Shown in pieces: positions 22,525-30,784 of a DNA stretch of 45,379 nt (position 1 is its first letter; the number at the start of each line of letters is the position of its first letter). Origin of the DNA: a virus; IMG/VR virus record IMGVR_UViG_3300006736_000013, positions 1 to 45,379 of that record; one strand, given 5' to 3'. The position numbers were made by a program, and so were the translations under genes. Under the pieces are notes generated by a model. The model was not told where the DNA came from. It saw nothing but the letters and a program-made list of their open reading frames with translations, and ran no database searches.

Positions 22525-22982
22525 TCAAAGCAGAGATTGCAGATATCGATAGAATCGAAGAGCTATCGCAAAGCTGTTTCACTAAATTTTGCTTAAATGA
22601 TATCGGCTTAGAGTATTGTTCTAAATCAGTCAAAAAGAAAATTGGTGAGATGTTACAGAGTGAGACCTTTTTTGTCTATGTCGCAAAAGAGAACGATTTG
22701 ATTGTAGGGTTCCATATCGCAATTAGCTCGGGGACTCTGTATTCAGATACACAGAAACAGTTGGTAGAGATTGCGATGCAGTCTGACCCGTCGCTTAGTC
22801 AGGCTAAGCAGAGCCGGATCATCCTTTTGTTCATTCAGAATATTGAGCGCCTTTCATCTGAATTGGGCATTCATATTACAGCGTTCTCGATATGTCCCCA
22901 GTTCGATATTTCGGAAAATTTAATTAAAAAAGGTTACGCATTATCAGACAAGGTTTTAATAAAGAAAATGGAGGTGAGTTAA
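22509..22982 (+). CDS. GNAT-like acetyltransferase (putative)
   Basis: 157 residues. The N-terminal IVKAEIADIDRIEELSQSCF, the strand FFVYVAKENDLIVGFHIAIS and the later helix with QSRIILLFIQNIERLSSELG followed by ITAFSICPQFDISENLIKKGY match the beta1-alpha1, beta2-beta4 and motif A/B layout of GNAT N-acetyltransferases. The pyrophosphate loop (R/Q-x-x-G-x-G/A) is not clear, so acetyl-CoA binding is uncertain. GNAT-like proteins are known inside podovirus tail gene blocks, where a modification or structural role has been suggested. Confidence 0.5.
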   Translation: MSINIVKAEIADIDRIEELSQSCFTKFCLNDIGLEYCSKSVKKKIGEMLQSETFFVYVAKENDLIVGFHIAISSGTLYSDTQKQLVEIAMQSDPSLSQAKQSRIILLFIQNIERLSSELGIHITAFSICPQFDISENLIKKGYALSDKVLIKKMEVS

Positions 22983-22983
22983 T

Positions 22984-24234
22984 ATGGCAGCAATATCGTC
23001 GGTACTGGCAGCAACATCAATCGTAGGCGGATTGGTTGTGGGGGTCCAGCAGCAAGAGGCGTTAAATAATCAATCTAAAGCGATTGCAGATGCCGCTGTG
23101 GCGGAGCAGAGCGCTTATAGTGAGGCTCAAGAGTTATTAGGTAAGTCAAAGGATGCGGCTATCACAGACGTTGAGGCGGCTAACTTAAGAGCCCAGGGAC
23201 TCATCGATGATGGGACAGAGGCGGCAATTACAAGGCTCAATCAAACAGAAGGTGGGGCAATTGAAACGTTAAAAGAGTTCACTGCAAAATCAGATGAGAT
23301 ATATGCAACAACAGAACAGTTAATCGTTAAGGACTTACAAGATTCTGGTGTTATACAGCGTGCCGACATTAATAAGGGCGCACTTGATGCAATAGAAACC
23401 ATATCGGGCGGGAATTTAAAGATACAAGAAGCGTTTGAACCATTTATAGAGGCTGGGAAACGTGGACTAGAGAAACAACAGTTCCTTTCTGGATTATTAA
23501 CAGAAGAAGAGAAAGCAGCTCACGTAGAACGCTTCGGAGCGATTGAAGGCTCACCTCTATTCGAATTTAGAAAGCAAGAGGCTACAGAGGCCTTATCCAG
23601 GCGTCAAAAGGCGCAGGGCCGTGTATTTTCAGGGAAAGGGCTTGAAGAAGAGCTGCAGGTTACCAATAGATTATCGGCAGAAGAGTCCGAACGACAATTA
23701 CAGCAAGCATTTGGCTTATCGCAACAGGGGCTACAAGCCACCGGTTCGGCTGCTGGGTTTGCGAATCAAGCGACACAGAATATTGCTAATTTGCAGCAGG
23801 CACGTGGGGTTAATCTTGCGGGCCAGGCCTCGACACAAGCACAGGGTTTAATTAATGCCCGGCAAACATTTGGCCTAAATAGAGGGGCCTTACAGAGCCA
23901 GTTAGGGGCTAACATTAGTAATGTACAGCTTAGCTTAGGCCAGGCACGTGCTCGTCTCAGAGAGAACCAAGCGCTTAACCAGGCACGTCTGGCTGAGGGT
24001 CTTGGTACTGAAACATCCTTTATACGGACAGGGACTTCTGCACAACAGTCTAATCTTGCCGGACAGGCTGCACAATCACAGTTTAGAGCCGCTTCACAGC
24101 AAGCGCAGATAGGCGCACAGGCACAGGTATCCCCATTTTCAGGTCTCTTAGCTGGATTGGGTACCGGCGCACAATTCCTGGGATTTCAGCAGGGACAACA
24201 GGGGCAACAACAACCTGTCGGATTACAATCTTAA
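22984..24234 (+). CDS. Internal ejection protein, Ala/Gln-rich
   Basis: 416 residues. A hydrophobic N-terminus (ISSVLAATSIVGGLVVGV) leads into long coiled-coil helices very rich in Ala, Gln and Glu. The C-terminal 170 residues carry repeats with NQARLAEGLG, NLAGQAAQSQFRAASQQAQ and a Gly/Gln tail. Such composition and this position after the gp10-like gene are typical of the P22 gp7/gp20/gp16 class, which leave the head first and build the trans-envelope channel for DNA. Ribosome binding site GGAGG at 22970-22974. Confidence 0.6.
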   Translation: MAAISSVLAATSIVGGLVVGVQQQEALNNQSKAIADAAVAEQSAYSEAQELLGKSKDAAITDVEAANLRAQGLIDDGTEAAITRLNQTEGGAIETLKEFTAKSDEIYATTEQLIVKDLQDSGVIQRADINKGALDAIETISGGNLKIQEAFEPFIEAGKRGLEKQQFLSGLLTEEEKAAHVERFGAIEGSPLFEFRKQEATEALSRRQKAQGRVFSGKGLEEELQVTNRLSAEESERQLQQAFGLSQQGLQATGSAAGFANQATQNIANLQQARGVNLAGQASTQAQGLINARQTFGLNRGALQSQLGANISNVQLSLGQARARLRENQALNQARLAEGLGTETSFIRTGTSAQQSNLAGQAAQSQFRAASQQAQIGAQAQVSPFSGLLAGLGTGAQFLGFQQGQQGQQQPVGLQS

Positions 24235-24259
24235 TGGAACGAAAAGGGAGATATAGATA

Positions 24260-25249
24260 ATGGCACAAGGAATACCAAATTTACCCGCACAGGTAGCTGA
24301 TATAGGGAATCAATTTACTCAGGGCGTCGTACGGGGGCAGCAGGTTGCACAGAGCCGAGCGTCTATGTTAATGCAGCAACGTCAGGTACAGTCTCAACAG
24401 AGGCAAGAGGATTTTAAGCGAATAAAGGTTTTCATTGAGACCGAGGGAAATATATTAAATGATTTTATCGAAGATGGAAATGAGCAAGGTGCGAAGGATT
24501 ATTTGGAGAAGCGTAAAACTGATCCTTCTTTAAGCGGCGTATTTGAACGAACGGGGCTTAAAAATGTTGGGGTCTTTGCTTTTACTGATGATAAAGGGAA
24601 GCAAAAGGTTGGACTTGAAATGCCACTTAAAATAACTGAACAAAATATCGAGAAGTTTCCGCAAGATGCTAATATTCAGGTTGGTGATACAGGCTTTGCA
24701 AAGATGTCGCCCGATGGCAGTAAGATATTCTCTTTTAAACGAGATGAAAGCGCTACAGAAGGTGGGAAAGTTGCGCCTGAAACCAAGACAATCATTGACG
24801 CTACTCTGAAAACAGGGCTAAGGGAATTGGATGTATTAAAAGGGCTTGCCACTAGTCAGACCATTGATGATCAGCAACGAGCTGTTTTCCTTGATGAGCT
24901 ACGTTCTAAAAGCGATGCGCTTCTTGGTCAAGTGAAAAGCTTGTTGAAACAGAATGTTGATGTCTCAGCCCCTGGGTCAGACACTAAAATACCACCTAAG
25001 GATAATGATGAGATTATTGATAAGGCAATAGAAATGGCCCGACGGTTCAAGACTCTTGAAGGGGCATTAACTAATCTTGAGAAGAATAAGCAAATATTTA
25101 TTGATGCAGGTGTGAGTATGGAAAAGCTTAAGAAGATAGTATCGGAGGCGTTTGATGTCATTGGGTCTATAGATTCACCTGTTCCGACAGATATCATTCG
25201 AGACAATATAACAGAAGCGGTTCGGAGCCCGAATGCAACAACCCAGTAG
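24260..25249 (+). CDS. Second internal ejection protein (putative)
   Basis: 329 residues. A Gln-rich N-terminal helix (QGVVRGQQVAQSRASMLMQQ) is followed by mixed alpha/beta sequence (NVGVFAFTDDKGKQKVGLEM; NIQVGDTGFAKMSPDGSKIF) and further charged helices. Position and composition place it in the ejection block. It overlaps the large ejection protein gene by 17 bases. No enzymatic motif is seen. Confidence 0.55.
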   Translation: MAQGIPNLPAQVADIGNQFTQGVVRGQQVAQSRASMLMQQRQVQSQQRQEDFKRIKVFIETEGNILNDFIEDGNEQGAKDYLEKRKTDPSLSGVFERTGLKNVGVFAFTDDKGKQKVGLEMPLKITEQNIEKFPQDANIQVGDTGFAKMSPDGSKIFSFKRDESATEGGKVAPETKTIIDATLKTGLRELDVLKGLATSQTIDDQQRAVFLDELRSKSDALLGQVKSLLKQNVDVSAPGSDTKIPPKDNDEIIDKAIEMARRFKTLEGALTNLEKNKQIFIDAGVSMEKLKKIVSEAFDVIGSIDSPVPTDIIRDNITEAVRSPNATTQ

Positions 25250-28061
25250 AGCGCCAAATTTTGCAGATATCCTTAATACTAAAAAGGATGAGGATAAGCC
25301 AGATTTCGCGAGTATCTTACCTTCACCTAAAGCTCCTAAGCCTACTAGTGCGGTGGATAACCCGATTCTACGGGCTGCTCAGCTAAAGGGTCCAGAAGAG
25401 CCGGAAGAGCCAAAGGGCGTTTTTAAGGTTATTGATATTCTGCAGCGACCAAATTTCGCGATAGCCGGTGCGGTTAAGGCTTTGGCCGAGGGAGAGGACG
25501 TTAAAGGCGTAGTAAAAGAAGCTGGCAAGGGGTTCTTTGGCAAAGAAAGAGACACCTTTTCAGACGTTCTTAATACTCTTGGCTGGACTCATGAAGGGAA
25601 AGTTGGGCGCGCTGGACTAGCGAGTAAAGTTGGGCGCGGCGTTACCGGATTCGCTCTTGATGTTCTTACGGATCCTCTTACATATACTGGCGTGAGTGCT
25701 TTAACTAAGGCAGGGAAGTTGGCAGAGGGGGTTGGTAAGCTCGCTCCAACAGCAGCCAGGCAAGCTAAGCTTGGGCAAAGGGCTCTAATCCAATTTATGG
25801 GCAAAGAGCTTGTACGTGGTGAGAAAGTGTTCGAAAAGTCTGGCCAAATGCTTGATTTTGTTCGGGCATCTAATATAGGGGATCGACTTGGCAATTCATT
25901 TATCCCTAATTTCAGGCCTGCTAGCGTTGACCCAGAGATATGGAAGCGTGCCATACGTGTTAAAAACGCAGCGAAGAATGCGAAAATATTTAGGGAAACT
26001 GAGGCAGCGGATAAGGCGACTAAAATATATGTTCTATTAAATAAGTATATGAAAGAGGCCACTGATGTTGATCTTTCTAAATTATTAACCGCAATAGAAA
26101 AGCCTAGCAGTAAAATGCAGTTAGATGAAGGATTGCAAGAAATAGCGACCCTTTCTAGAGAGTATCTGGATGAGCTCTCTACGATTCGGAGCAAAGCAGG
26201 CAAGTCTATTATTGACCAAGATGACTTTAAATACCTTCCTCATGTCCATAAGCAGGATTTTGTGAATGACCTAAAGAATCTATTCGGTAAAGCCAGGGTC
26301 AATACAACAAGTAGCCCGGCTGACCAAGCGAGGAAAGTATTTAAATTTATCGATGATGGGGGCAATGAGCTACTGGGAACTGCTGACGAGTTTAAACTTA
26401 CGAAAACAGGTGATGATGCTTTTAAGGCGGCTGATGGCACGATATACAATTCATCCCTACCTACAATAGAAGAAAAGCTGGCAAAGTATCCTGAGATAGA
26501 AACGTCGTTACCTAACCTGATGTCGGTTGCGGGAAGGCGTGCAGCCAATCTAGAGCAGGGCTCTATCTACTTTGATGAAATCGCCGACCTGTCTGTTAAT
26601 ATGGGCGGTGTTGATACGTTCACCAAACTGGATGATGCGATACCTGTAAAAATAAACAACCAAGAAATACCTGAACTAAAAGGGCGTGTCTTTCACCCTG
26701 AGCTTGCAAGAGAGATTGTTAAGGTATTTGAAAAACTTACTAATAAAAAAGAGGTGGATGATGTTGTAAAGCTCTATGATAAAACTCAGAATCTATGGAA
26801 AGCTTCAGCAACCTTTGTCAACCCGGCGTTTCATTCCCGAAATGCAGTATCAAATATTTGGCAGAATTGGATTGGTGGGGTTAAGTCTCCAATTTCTTAT
26901 TCTAAAGCGACTCTGATTCAGTCATATTTAAGTGAAGGTAAGGTCACTGGTTCAGTTGCAAAAATTGCAAGAAAGGTATTTGGAGATATTCGTATTGATA
27001 AACTTGCCTCAAAATTAGATGATTTAGTAAGGAGATATTGGGATGACTATAATCAGCAGGGTCTAATACAAACCTTCTTCGAATCTGATATTGAGCGAGG
27101 GATCCAGAAACAAATTGAGCCACGTCTTTTGCAGGCGACTGAACGTGTGGGTGGGGTTGCTGATGCTGCCTCGCGTGCGGGCGGACGTGTATTTCAGGCC
27201 GGTGCCAATGTCGGAAATATGGTTGAAACAAACGCGAGGCTTACCCATTTTATTGATAAAATCGATAAAGGGTTTATTCCTGAAGAAGCAGCAAAAAGTG
27301 TTAAGAAGTTCCTATTTGATTATACGGAATTAACTGATGTCGAGAGAGAAGTGTTTAAGCGCATTGTCCCTTTTTATACTTGGTCAAGAAAGAATATCCC
27401 TCTCCAGCTTCAGGCTATTGTTAATAAGCCGCGATTCGCTGTGGGCATAGGGAAGGCTAAGGCAAACATAGAAAAGCAGGTTGGCATTGAAAAGATCGAT
27501 CAATCTGTACTTCCAGAGTGGCTTAAAAAATCTGAGCCTATCGTTCTTGGCGAAGAAGATGGCCAGATTAAAGTGGCTAAGCTTGAGGGGTATATCCCGC
27601 TAACTGACATTGGGTTGCTTAGCCCAAGTGAAATAGGGCGACAGACATTGGGCATGGTTTCTCCTTTCATTAAATTTTTACCACAGGCCGTTGCAAATTA
27701 TAACTTTTTTCTGGAACGTGAAGTGGAGCGATTCCCAGGCGAAAAGAAAGATCTTTTAAGAATGAAGGTAAATCCCTATCTCGATTTTGCATTACGTAAT
27801 ATCCGTCCCATTAATGAGTTGGATAAACTTATCGGAAAACCACATAACAAAGTCTCCGGTAAAGCTAAGCTCACTAACTTTCTATTTGGTGGGAAAATTT
27901 ATCATATTGATATTGCGCGACAGAAGCGTATCAATAATTTCTTGCGCCGCAAGAGAGCCGGCACATTGAAGGCCGCTGCGATAAAGGCAAAGAAGCAGGG
28001 CGATATAAAAGAGTTTAAGCGGCTTATAAAATTACGACAAGAAACATTAATAAACAAGTAA
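25233..28061 (+). CDS. Large internal virion / ejection protein
   Basis: 942 residues. The N-terminus is Pro/Lys-rich, then a Gly/Ala-rich segment (TGFALDVLTDPLTYTGVSAL) precedes long helical domains. The segment ATFVNPAFHSRNAVSNIWQN and, further on, FDYTELTDVEREVFKRIVPF followed by YTWSRKNIPLQLQAI form a motif pair common to very large phage virion proteins packaged with DNA. I see no lytic-transglycosylase Glu motif, so how the cell wall is crossed at entry is open. It is the last gene of the morphogenesis block. Confidence 0.6.
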   Translation: MQQPSRAPNFADILNTKKDEDKPDFASILPSPKAPKPTSAVDNPILRAAQLKGPEEPEEPKGVFKVIDILQRPNFAIAGAVKALAEGEDVKGVVKEAGKGFFGKERDTFSDVLNTLGWTHEGKVGRAGLASKVGRGVTGFALDVLTDPLTYTGVSALTKAGKLAEGVGKLAPTAARQAKLGQRALIQFMGKELVRGEKVFEKSGQMLDFVRASNIGDRLGNSFIPNFRPASVDPEIWKRAIRVKNAAKNAKIFRETEAADKATKIYVLLNKYMKEATDVDLSKLLTAIEKPSSKMQLDEGLQEIATLSREYLDELSTIRSKAGKSIIDQDDFKYLPHVHKQDFVNDLKNLFGKARVNTTSSPADQARKVFKFIDDGGNELLGTADEFKLTKTGDDAFKAADGTIYNSSLPTIEEKLAKYPEIETSLPNLMSVAGRRAANLEQGSIYFDEIADLSVNMGGVDTFTKLDDAIPVKINNQEIPELKGRVFHPELAREIVKVFEKLTNKKEVDDVVKLYDKTQNLWKASATFVNPAFHSRNAVSNIWQNWIGGVKSPISYSKATLIQSYLSEGKVTGSVAKIARKVFGDIRIDKLASKLDDLVRRYWDDYNQQGLIQTFFESDIERGIQKQIEPRLLQATERVGGVADAASRAGGRVFQAGANVGNMVETNARLTHFIDKIDKGFIPEEAAKSVKKFLFDYTELTDVEREVFKRIVPFYTWSRKNIPLQLQAIVNKPRFAVGIGKAKANIEKQVGIEKIDQSVLPEWLKKSEPIVLGEEDGQIKVAKLEGYIPLTDIGLLSPSEIGRQTLGMVSPFIKFLPQAVANYNFFLEREVERFPGEKKDLLRMKVNPYLDFALRNIRPINELDKLIGKPHNKVSGKAKLTNFLFGGKIYHIDIARQKRINNFLRRKRAGTLKAAAIKAKKQGDIKEFKRLIKLRQETLINK

Positions 28062-28074
28062 AGGAGAAACGAAA

Positions 28075-28371
28075 ATGATGGAAATAAATCCATTGGACAC
28101 AGTTATACATTCGATAATAAAAAATATGAATATGGTACTATATTCAGTCATTCTCGTGTTTATATCGATAGCCATTACAATTAAAGCAAAGAAGGTTTTT
28201 GATACATGGTTTAAGACTGAGTATATCAATCCTATGAACGGGGTTATCAGGAATTTAGAGACAGCGATAAAAACACTAACGCTATCTATTGCGGGTGAAC
28301 GTGCCAAGACGACTGAGGAGTTATCAGAGGTAAAGGAGCGGATAGCTGCGATAGAAGGGTCACGGAAATAG
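28075..28371 (+). CDS. Membrane-anchored coiled-coil protein (lysis accessory, putative)
   Basis: 98 residues with one transmembrane helix (about 20-38, MVLYSVILVFISIAITIKA) and a C-terminal coiled coil (RNLETAIKTLTLSIAGERAK, then ELSEVKERIAAIE). This is the build of XhlA-type accessory holins or inner-membrane spanins. It abuts the DUF5675-type gene, whose GTG follows its stop directly, so the pair resembles a lysis cassette. Ribosome binding site AAGGAG, ATG at 28075. Confidence 0.5.
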   Translation: MMEINPLDTVIHSIIKNMNMVLYSVILVFISIAITIKAKKVFDTWFKTEYINPMNGVIRNLETAIKTLTLSIAGERAKTTEELSEVKERIAAIEGSRK

Positions 28372-28773
28372 GTGCGCCTACAGCTCAAGCGGATAAGTAA
28401 GTCTAAATACGTAACGCTTGGGGTACTGATAGACGTTGAAGAAGGGCTGCCACTTATGCTTACATTGGAGTTGCCCTGGCTGGCTAATCAGCGCCGTATA
28501 AGCTGCATCCCGGAGGGTGTGTATTGGGTAGAGCCATATTCATCCGCTAAGTTCCCCCGTTGTTTTGAGGTGTGTGATGTCCCCGGCAGGGACAATATCC
28601 TTATCCACCCAGGCAATACAGTTAATGATGTCCTTGGCTGCATCTGTCCTGGAACTAATTATGGTACCCTTAATGAAGAGCCCGCTGTCCTACAGTCCCG
28701 ACTCGCGCTAGGAGTTCTCAAGGACTATGTCGGTGAGAGAAGCGGTTTCACTTTGGAGATTGCGAGCGGCTAA
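28372..28773 (+). CDS. DUF5675-family protein, candidate lysis enzyme
   Basis: 133 residues from a GTG immediately after the previous stop. Motifs of DUF5675 are LPW-x2-NQRRISCIPEG (34-49), VPGRDNILIHPGN (70-82) and GCICPG (89-94). His79, Asn82 and Cys90 are candidate active-site residues. The biochemical activity of the family is, to my knowledge, not settled; some members have been proposed as lysins. It is the only candidate here for a cell-wall enzyme, since I see no lysozyme, amidase or transglycosylase elsewhere. Confidence 0.6.
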   Translation: MRLQLKRISKSKYVTLGVLIDVEEGLPLMLTLELPWLANQRRISCIPEGVYWVEPYSSAKFPRCFEVCDVPGRDNILIHPGNTVNDVLGCICPGTNYGTLNEEPAVLQSRLALGVLKDYVGERSGFTLEIASG

Positions 28774-28777
28774 AAAT

Positions 28778-29040
28778 TTGCCATAAATTTGACATAAACT
28801 CCAAAAAAAACTATTATATCTCTTACATTTTATGGCGCTAACTTTGCATTATTTTGGGCCTAGCTTTGTTTATGGCGGTCTCTTTGCGTCTTTTAGTAAC
28901 CCATGGTAAGGATGAGGTCAGCGGTTCAATTCCGCTCGGGAGCTCCATAGAATTCGAGGCTAAAATAGACAAGAATGCCTTGGGATAAAGAATAAAAGAA
29001 AGAATGATTTGCTATATTTTTGCCATAAATTTGTTGACAT
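28778..29040. other. attP: tRNA-Thr(GGU) 3'-half core with GCCATAAA arm sites
   Basis: 28904-28947 reads as the 3' half of a tRNA from the anticodon loop (TGGTAA), 3' anticodon stem GGATG, variable AGGTC, T-arm AGCGG-TTCAATT-CCGCT, acceptor CGGGAGC, then T and CCA. The upstream bases do not complete a tRNA, so it is a fragment. Four GCCATAAA words flank it: direct at 28780-28787 and 29022-29029, inverted at 28829-28836 and 28869-28876. This is the layout of arm-type integrase sites around a core. Integration would replace and restore the 3' end of the host tRNA-Thr gene. This entry covers most of the 323-base gap between the lysis genes and the integrase. Confidence 0.75.
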
Positions 29041-29062
29041 GGCCATTTTCCTCCTTTATTAT
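29034..29062 (+). promoter_or_regulatory. Sigma70-type promoter for the integrase
   Basis: TTGACA (29034-29039), a 17-bp spacer and TATTAT (29057-29062) lie 35 bases upstream of the integrase ATG. The -35 box abuts the right-hand GCCATAAA arm site (29022-29029), so integrase bound there could repress its own promoter. Confidence 0.65.
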
Positions 29063-29096
29063 CTGGGTTATAAAACGGTGAAAGGGGCTAGAAAAA

Positions 29097-30188
29097 ATGG
29101 CAAAAAAAACTAAATACAGCATAAGGCAAAAGAAGAGAGGGGGAATTACCTATCTGTACATATCGACAACTACCATGCAAGTAGATCCGGTAACAAAAGA
29201 AAAAAAGCAGAAAGAGATATATGTAGAAAGTCTTGGGAAAAAGGGCGTCGATATCTCTATGTCAGAAGCCAAGATAGTGTTGATGAGATATAACGAGCAG
29301 GGGCAAGCGCTAACTAAAGATATTGCGTTTAATCTTTTCCTTGATGAATTTATCGAGAATTACAAATCTCTTGTCGGGCGGAACATCCGTCCAAGAACAT
29401 ATGAAAAATTTGTATCTTTGAGTCAACACTTTAAAAGCATCGCTTATATTAGCTTGCGTGAGATTGACAGGGGGATAATCAACAAAATGAAGGTCCGGCT
29501 TTGTGAAGACCTTGCAACCGTGACAGTTAATATGGTTTTGGTCGAGCTAAGAAAAGTTTTAAAATATGCAAAATTTGAAAACCGCATCATGCAGATTCCA
29601 GAATTTGAAATGGTCACTTTGACAGTTGAAGAGAAGGAGGAGGCTGAGCTAAGAAAGATTGAGCGCCTTTCGAAGGAGCAACTTGAAGCGCTGATCAATT
29701 CAACTGCAGGGAACACTCGGTTTTACATTTGCGTTATGGCGTTTACGGGGATGCGCCCATTTGAAATGATGGAATTATTATGGAGCGATGTAAATATGAA
29801 GGAGGGGTTTATACGGATCAGGTCCATGAACAGTAGAAAACCTGGCAGGATGGTGCCAATTACAAGTCAATTAAGAGAGGTGTTTAACGTTTGGCAGCGT
29901 ACATCTACTAACGTATGCCCATTCAAAAGTCGTCACAGCGCTCGAAACGCCGTTTTACGAGCTGGGCAAAGGATCGACCTTTCGATTAATGTCGCACCCT
30001 ACACGTTTCGGAAAACATACGCGAGCCTTTTAGCTGAAACAGGAATTTCCCCACTCATGCTAGCTAAACTTATGGGGCATAAGAAAATAGAAACCGCTAA
30101 TAAATACTATGCAGATATTTCATATAAGTACCTTGCACCAGAAATCGAGAGACTGCCTAAATTAGACATGGTTGAAAGGGCGGCATAA
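29097..30188 (+). CDS. int: Tyrosine-family site-specific integrase
   Basis: 363 residues. An N-terminal arm-binding-like domain (1-65) and a SAM-like core-binding domain (about 75-175) precede the catalytic domain. Arg220 (FTGMRPFEMMEL), Arg305 in YTFRKTYASLL, His328 (LMGHKKIETA) and the nucleophile Tyr337 or Tyr338 (NKYYADI) are visible. The usual His of HxxR is replaced by Tyr302. It recombines attP with the host tRNA-Thr site. The attP lies directly upstream. No excisionase is adjacent; the small HTH proteins near 36142 and 41272 are candidates. The ribosome binding site is AAAGGGG. Confidence 0.9.
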   Translation: MAKKTKYSIRQKKRGGITYLYISTTTMQVDPVTKEKKQKEIYVESLGKKGVDISMSEAKIVLMRYNEQGQALTKDIAFNLFLDEFIENYKSLVGRNIRPRTYEKFVSLSQHFKSIAYISLREIDRGIINKMKVRLCEDLATVTVNMVLVELRKVLKYAKFENRIMQIPEFEMVTLTVEEKEEAELRKIERLSKEQLEALINSTAGNTRFYICVMAFTGMRPFEMMELLWSDVNMKEGFIRIRSMNSRKPGRMVPITSQLREVFNVWQRTSTNVCPFKSRHSARNAVLRAGQRIDLSINVAPYTFRKTYASLLAETGISPLMLAKLMGHKKIETANKYYADISYKYLAPEIERLPKLDMVERAA

Positions 30189-30335
30189 TTATGAAAAATT
30201 TCGAAAAAAAATTCATTTCAATAGCAAAAAACGGGATATGTCGTATTTGGGTATCAAAAACTAGATTATTTTCCCGAGGATGAGAAATGGAAGGCGAAAA
30301 AGCTATGATAAGCTTTAGGATGGAGGTGGGCTAAC
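30189..30335 (+). other. Short-ORF region after the integrase
   Basis: Only very short reading frames occur here: 30 codons from ATG 30191, and 15 codons from ATG 30287 (MEGEKAMISFRMEVG) whose TAA ends one base before the GTG of the next gene. The second carries the GGAGG used by that gene. Neither is convincing as a protein gene. The AT-rich sequence marks the entry into the accessory cassette block. Confidence 0.4.
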
Positions 30336-30518
30336 GTGGGTGAGGAAATGGACTGGAAATGTAGACATGTTATTGGTGTTAGATATGATTATGAAGTCGC
30401 AACAATGGATAATATTACCAATAGAAAACAGGTAAATGAAGAGTGGTTCTATTGCCCAATTTGCGGGATCGATTTAGATGAAGCTAAAGTATTTGATTCA
30501 TTAGAAAAAAATAACTAA
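30336..30518 (+). CDS. Small zinc-ribbon-like protein
   Basis: 60 residues from a GTG with GGAGGT 9-14 bases upstream. Cys and His spaced as WKCRHVIG ... WFYCPICGIDL suggest one zinc site (Cys10/His12 region with CPIC near 45-48). Small treble-clef or zinc-ribbon proteins of this kind are frequent phage accessory genes without known function. The last codons (AAT AAC TAA) belong to the repeated intergenic element, as in other cassettes here. Confidence 0.5.
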   Translation: MGEEMDWKCRHVIGVRYDYEVATMDNITNRKQVNEEWFYCPICGIDLDEAKVFDSLEKNN

Positions 30519-30556
30519 ATATAATGAGCGTTATATTGAGTTAATTAGGAAAGGAG
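30512..30556 (+). repeat. Cassette-boundary repeat, copy 1
   Basis: Starts with the stop region of the upstream gene (TAACTAAATATAATGAGCG), continues TTATATTGAGTTAATTAGG and ends in AAAGGAG, the ribosome binding site of the next ORF. Copies 2 to 4 follow at 30734, 31109 and 31312, and a partial copy lies at 32933. Stop, spacer and ribosome binding site are thus conserved as one unit. Confidence 0.8.
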
Positions 30557-30563
30557 ATAGAAA

Positions 30564-30584
30564 ATGGAGGAGATGGAATGCTAA
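30564..30584 (+). CDS. Six-codon leader ORF (MEEMEC)
   Basis: AAAGGAG in the boundary repeat sits 7 bases before ATG 30564, which reads MEEMEC then TAA (30582-30584). It overlaps the ATG at 30578 of the next ORF by 7 bases. The same mini-ORF layout precedes terL and the small membrane protein at 2282. The next gene could instead use the internal GGAGGAGA as its own ribosome binding site. Confidence 0.35.
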   Translation: MEEMEC

Positions 30585-30736
30585 GACTATTGGAATATTT
30601 AATATTTGGGCATATCCATGAATGGGAGCTCATAAGAAGAGTGCGTTTAGGTGACGCAGATTTAGACATGAGAGGTACGCGAAATACCCTTCAGTGCAAA
30701 AAGTGTGGGAACATTAAAAAGAAGGATTTAATATAA
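30578..30736 (+). CDS. Small treble-clef-like protein
   Basis: 52 residues: MLRLLEYLIFGHIHEWELIR ... TLQCKKCGNIKKKDLI. An N-terminal H-x-HEW with a C-terminal CKKCG is a zinc-binding layout seen in many small prophage proteins. GGAGGAGA just upstream or re-initiation after the six-codon leader can start it. It is bounded on both sides by the cassette repeats. Confidence 0.5.
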   Translation: MLRLLEYLIFGHIHEWELIRRVRLGDADLDMRGTRNTLQCKKCGNIKKKDLI

Positions 30737-30772
30737 CTAAACATAATAAGCGTTATATTGAGTAGAAAGGAG
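30734..30772 (+). repeat. Cassette-boundary repeat, copy 2
   Basis: TAACTAAACATAATAAGCG followed by TTATATTGAGTAGAAAGGAG. It overlaps the stop codon of the upstream 52-residue gene and provides the ribosome binding site for the gene at 30785. From AATAAGCG onward it is identical to copy 3. Confidence 0.8.
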
Positions 30773-30784
30773 TGAGAAAATAGC

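Noticed and set aside
28904-28947. A complete tRNA-Thr gene
   Set aside because: Only the 3' half from the anticodon loop is present. The upstream sequence cannot form the acceptor 5' strand, D-arm or anticodon 5' stem, so it is an attachment-site core.
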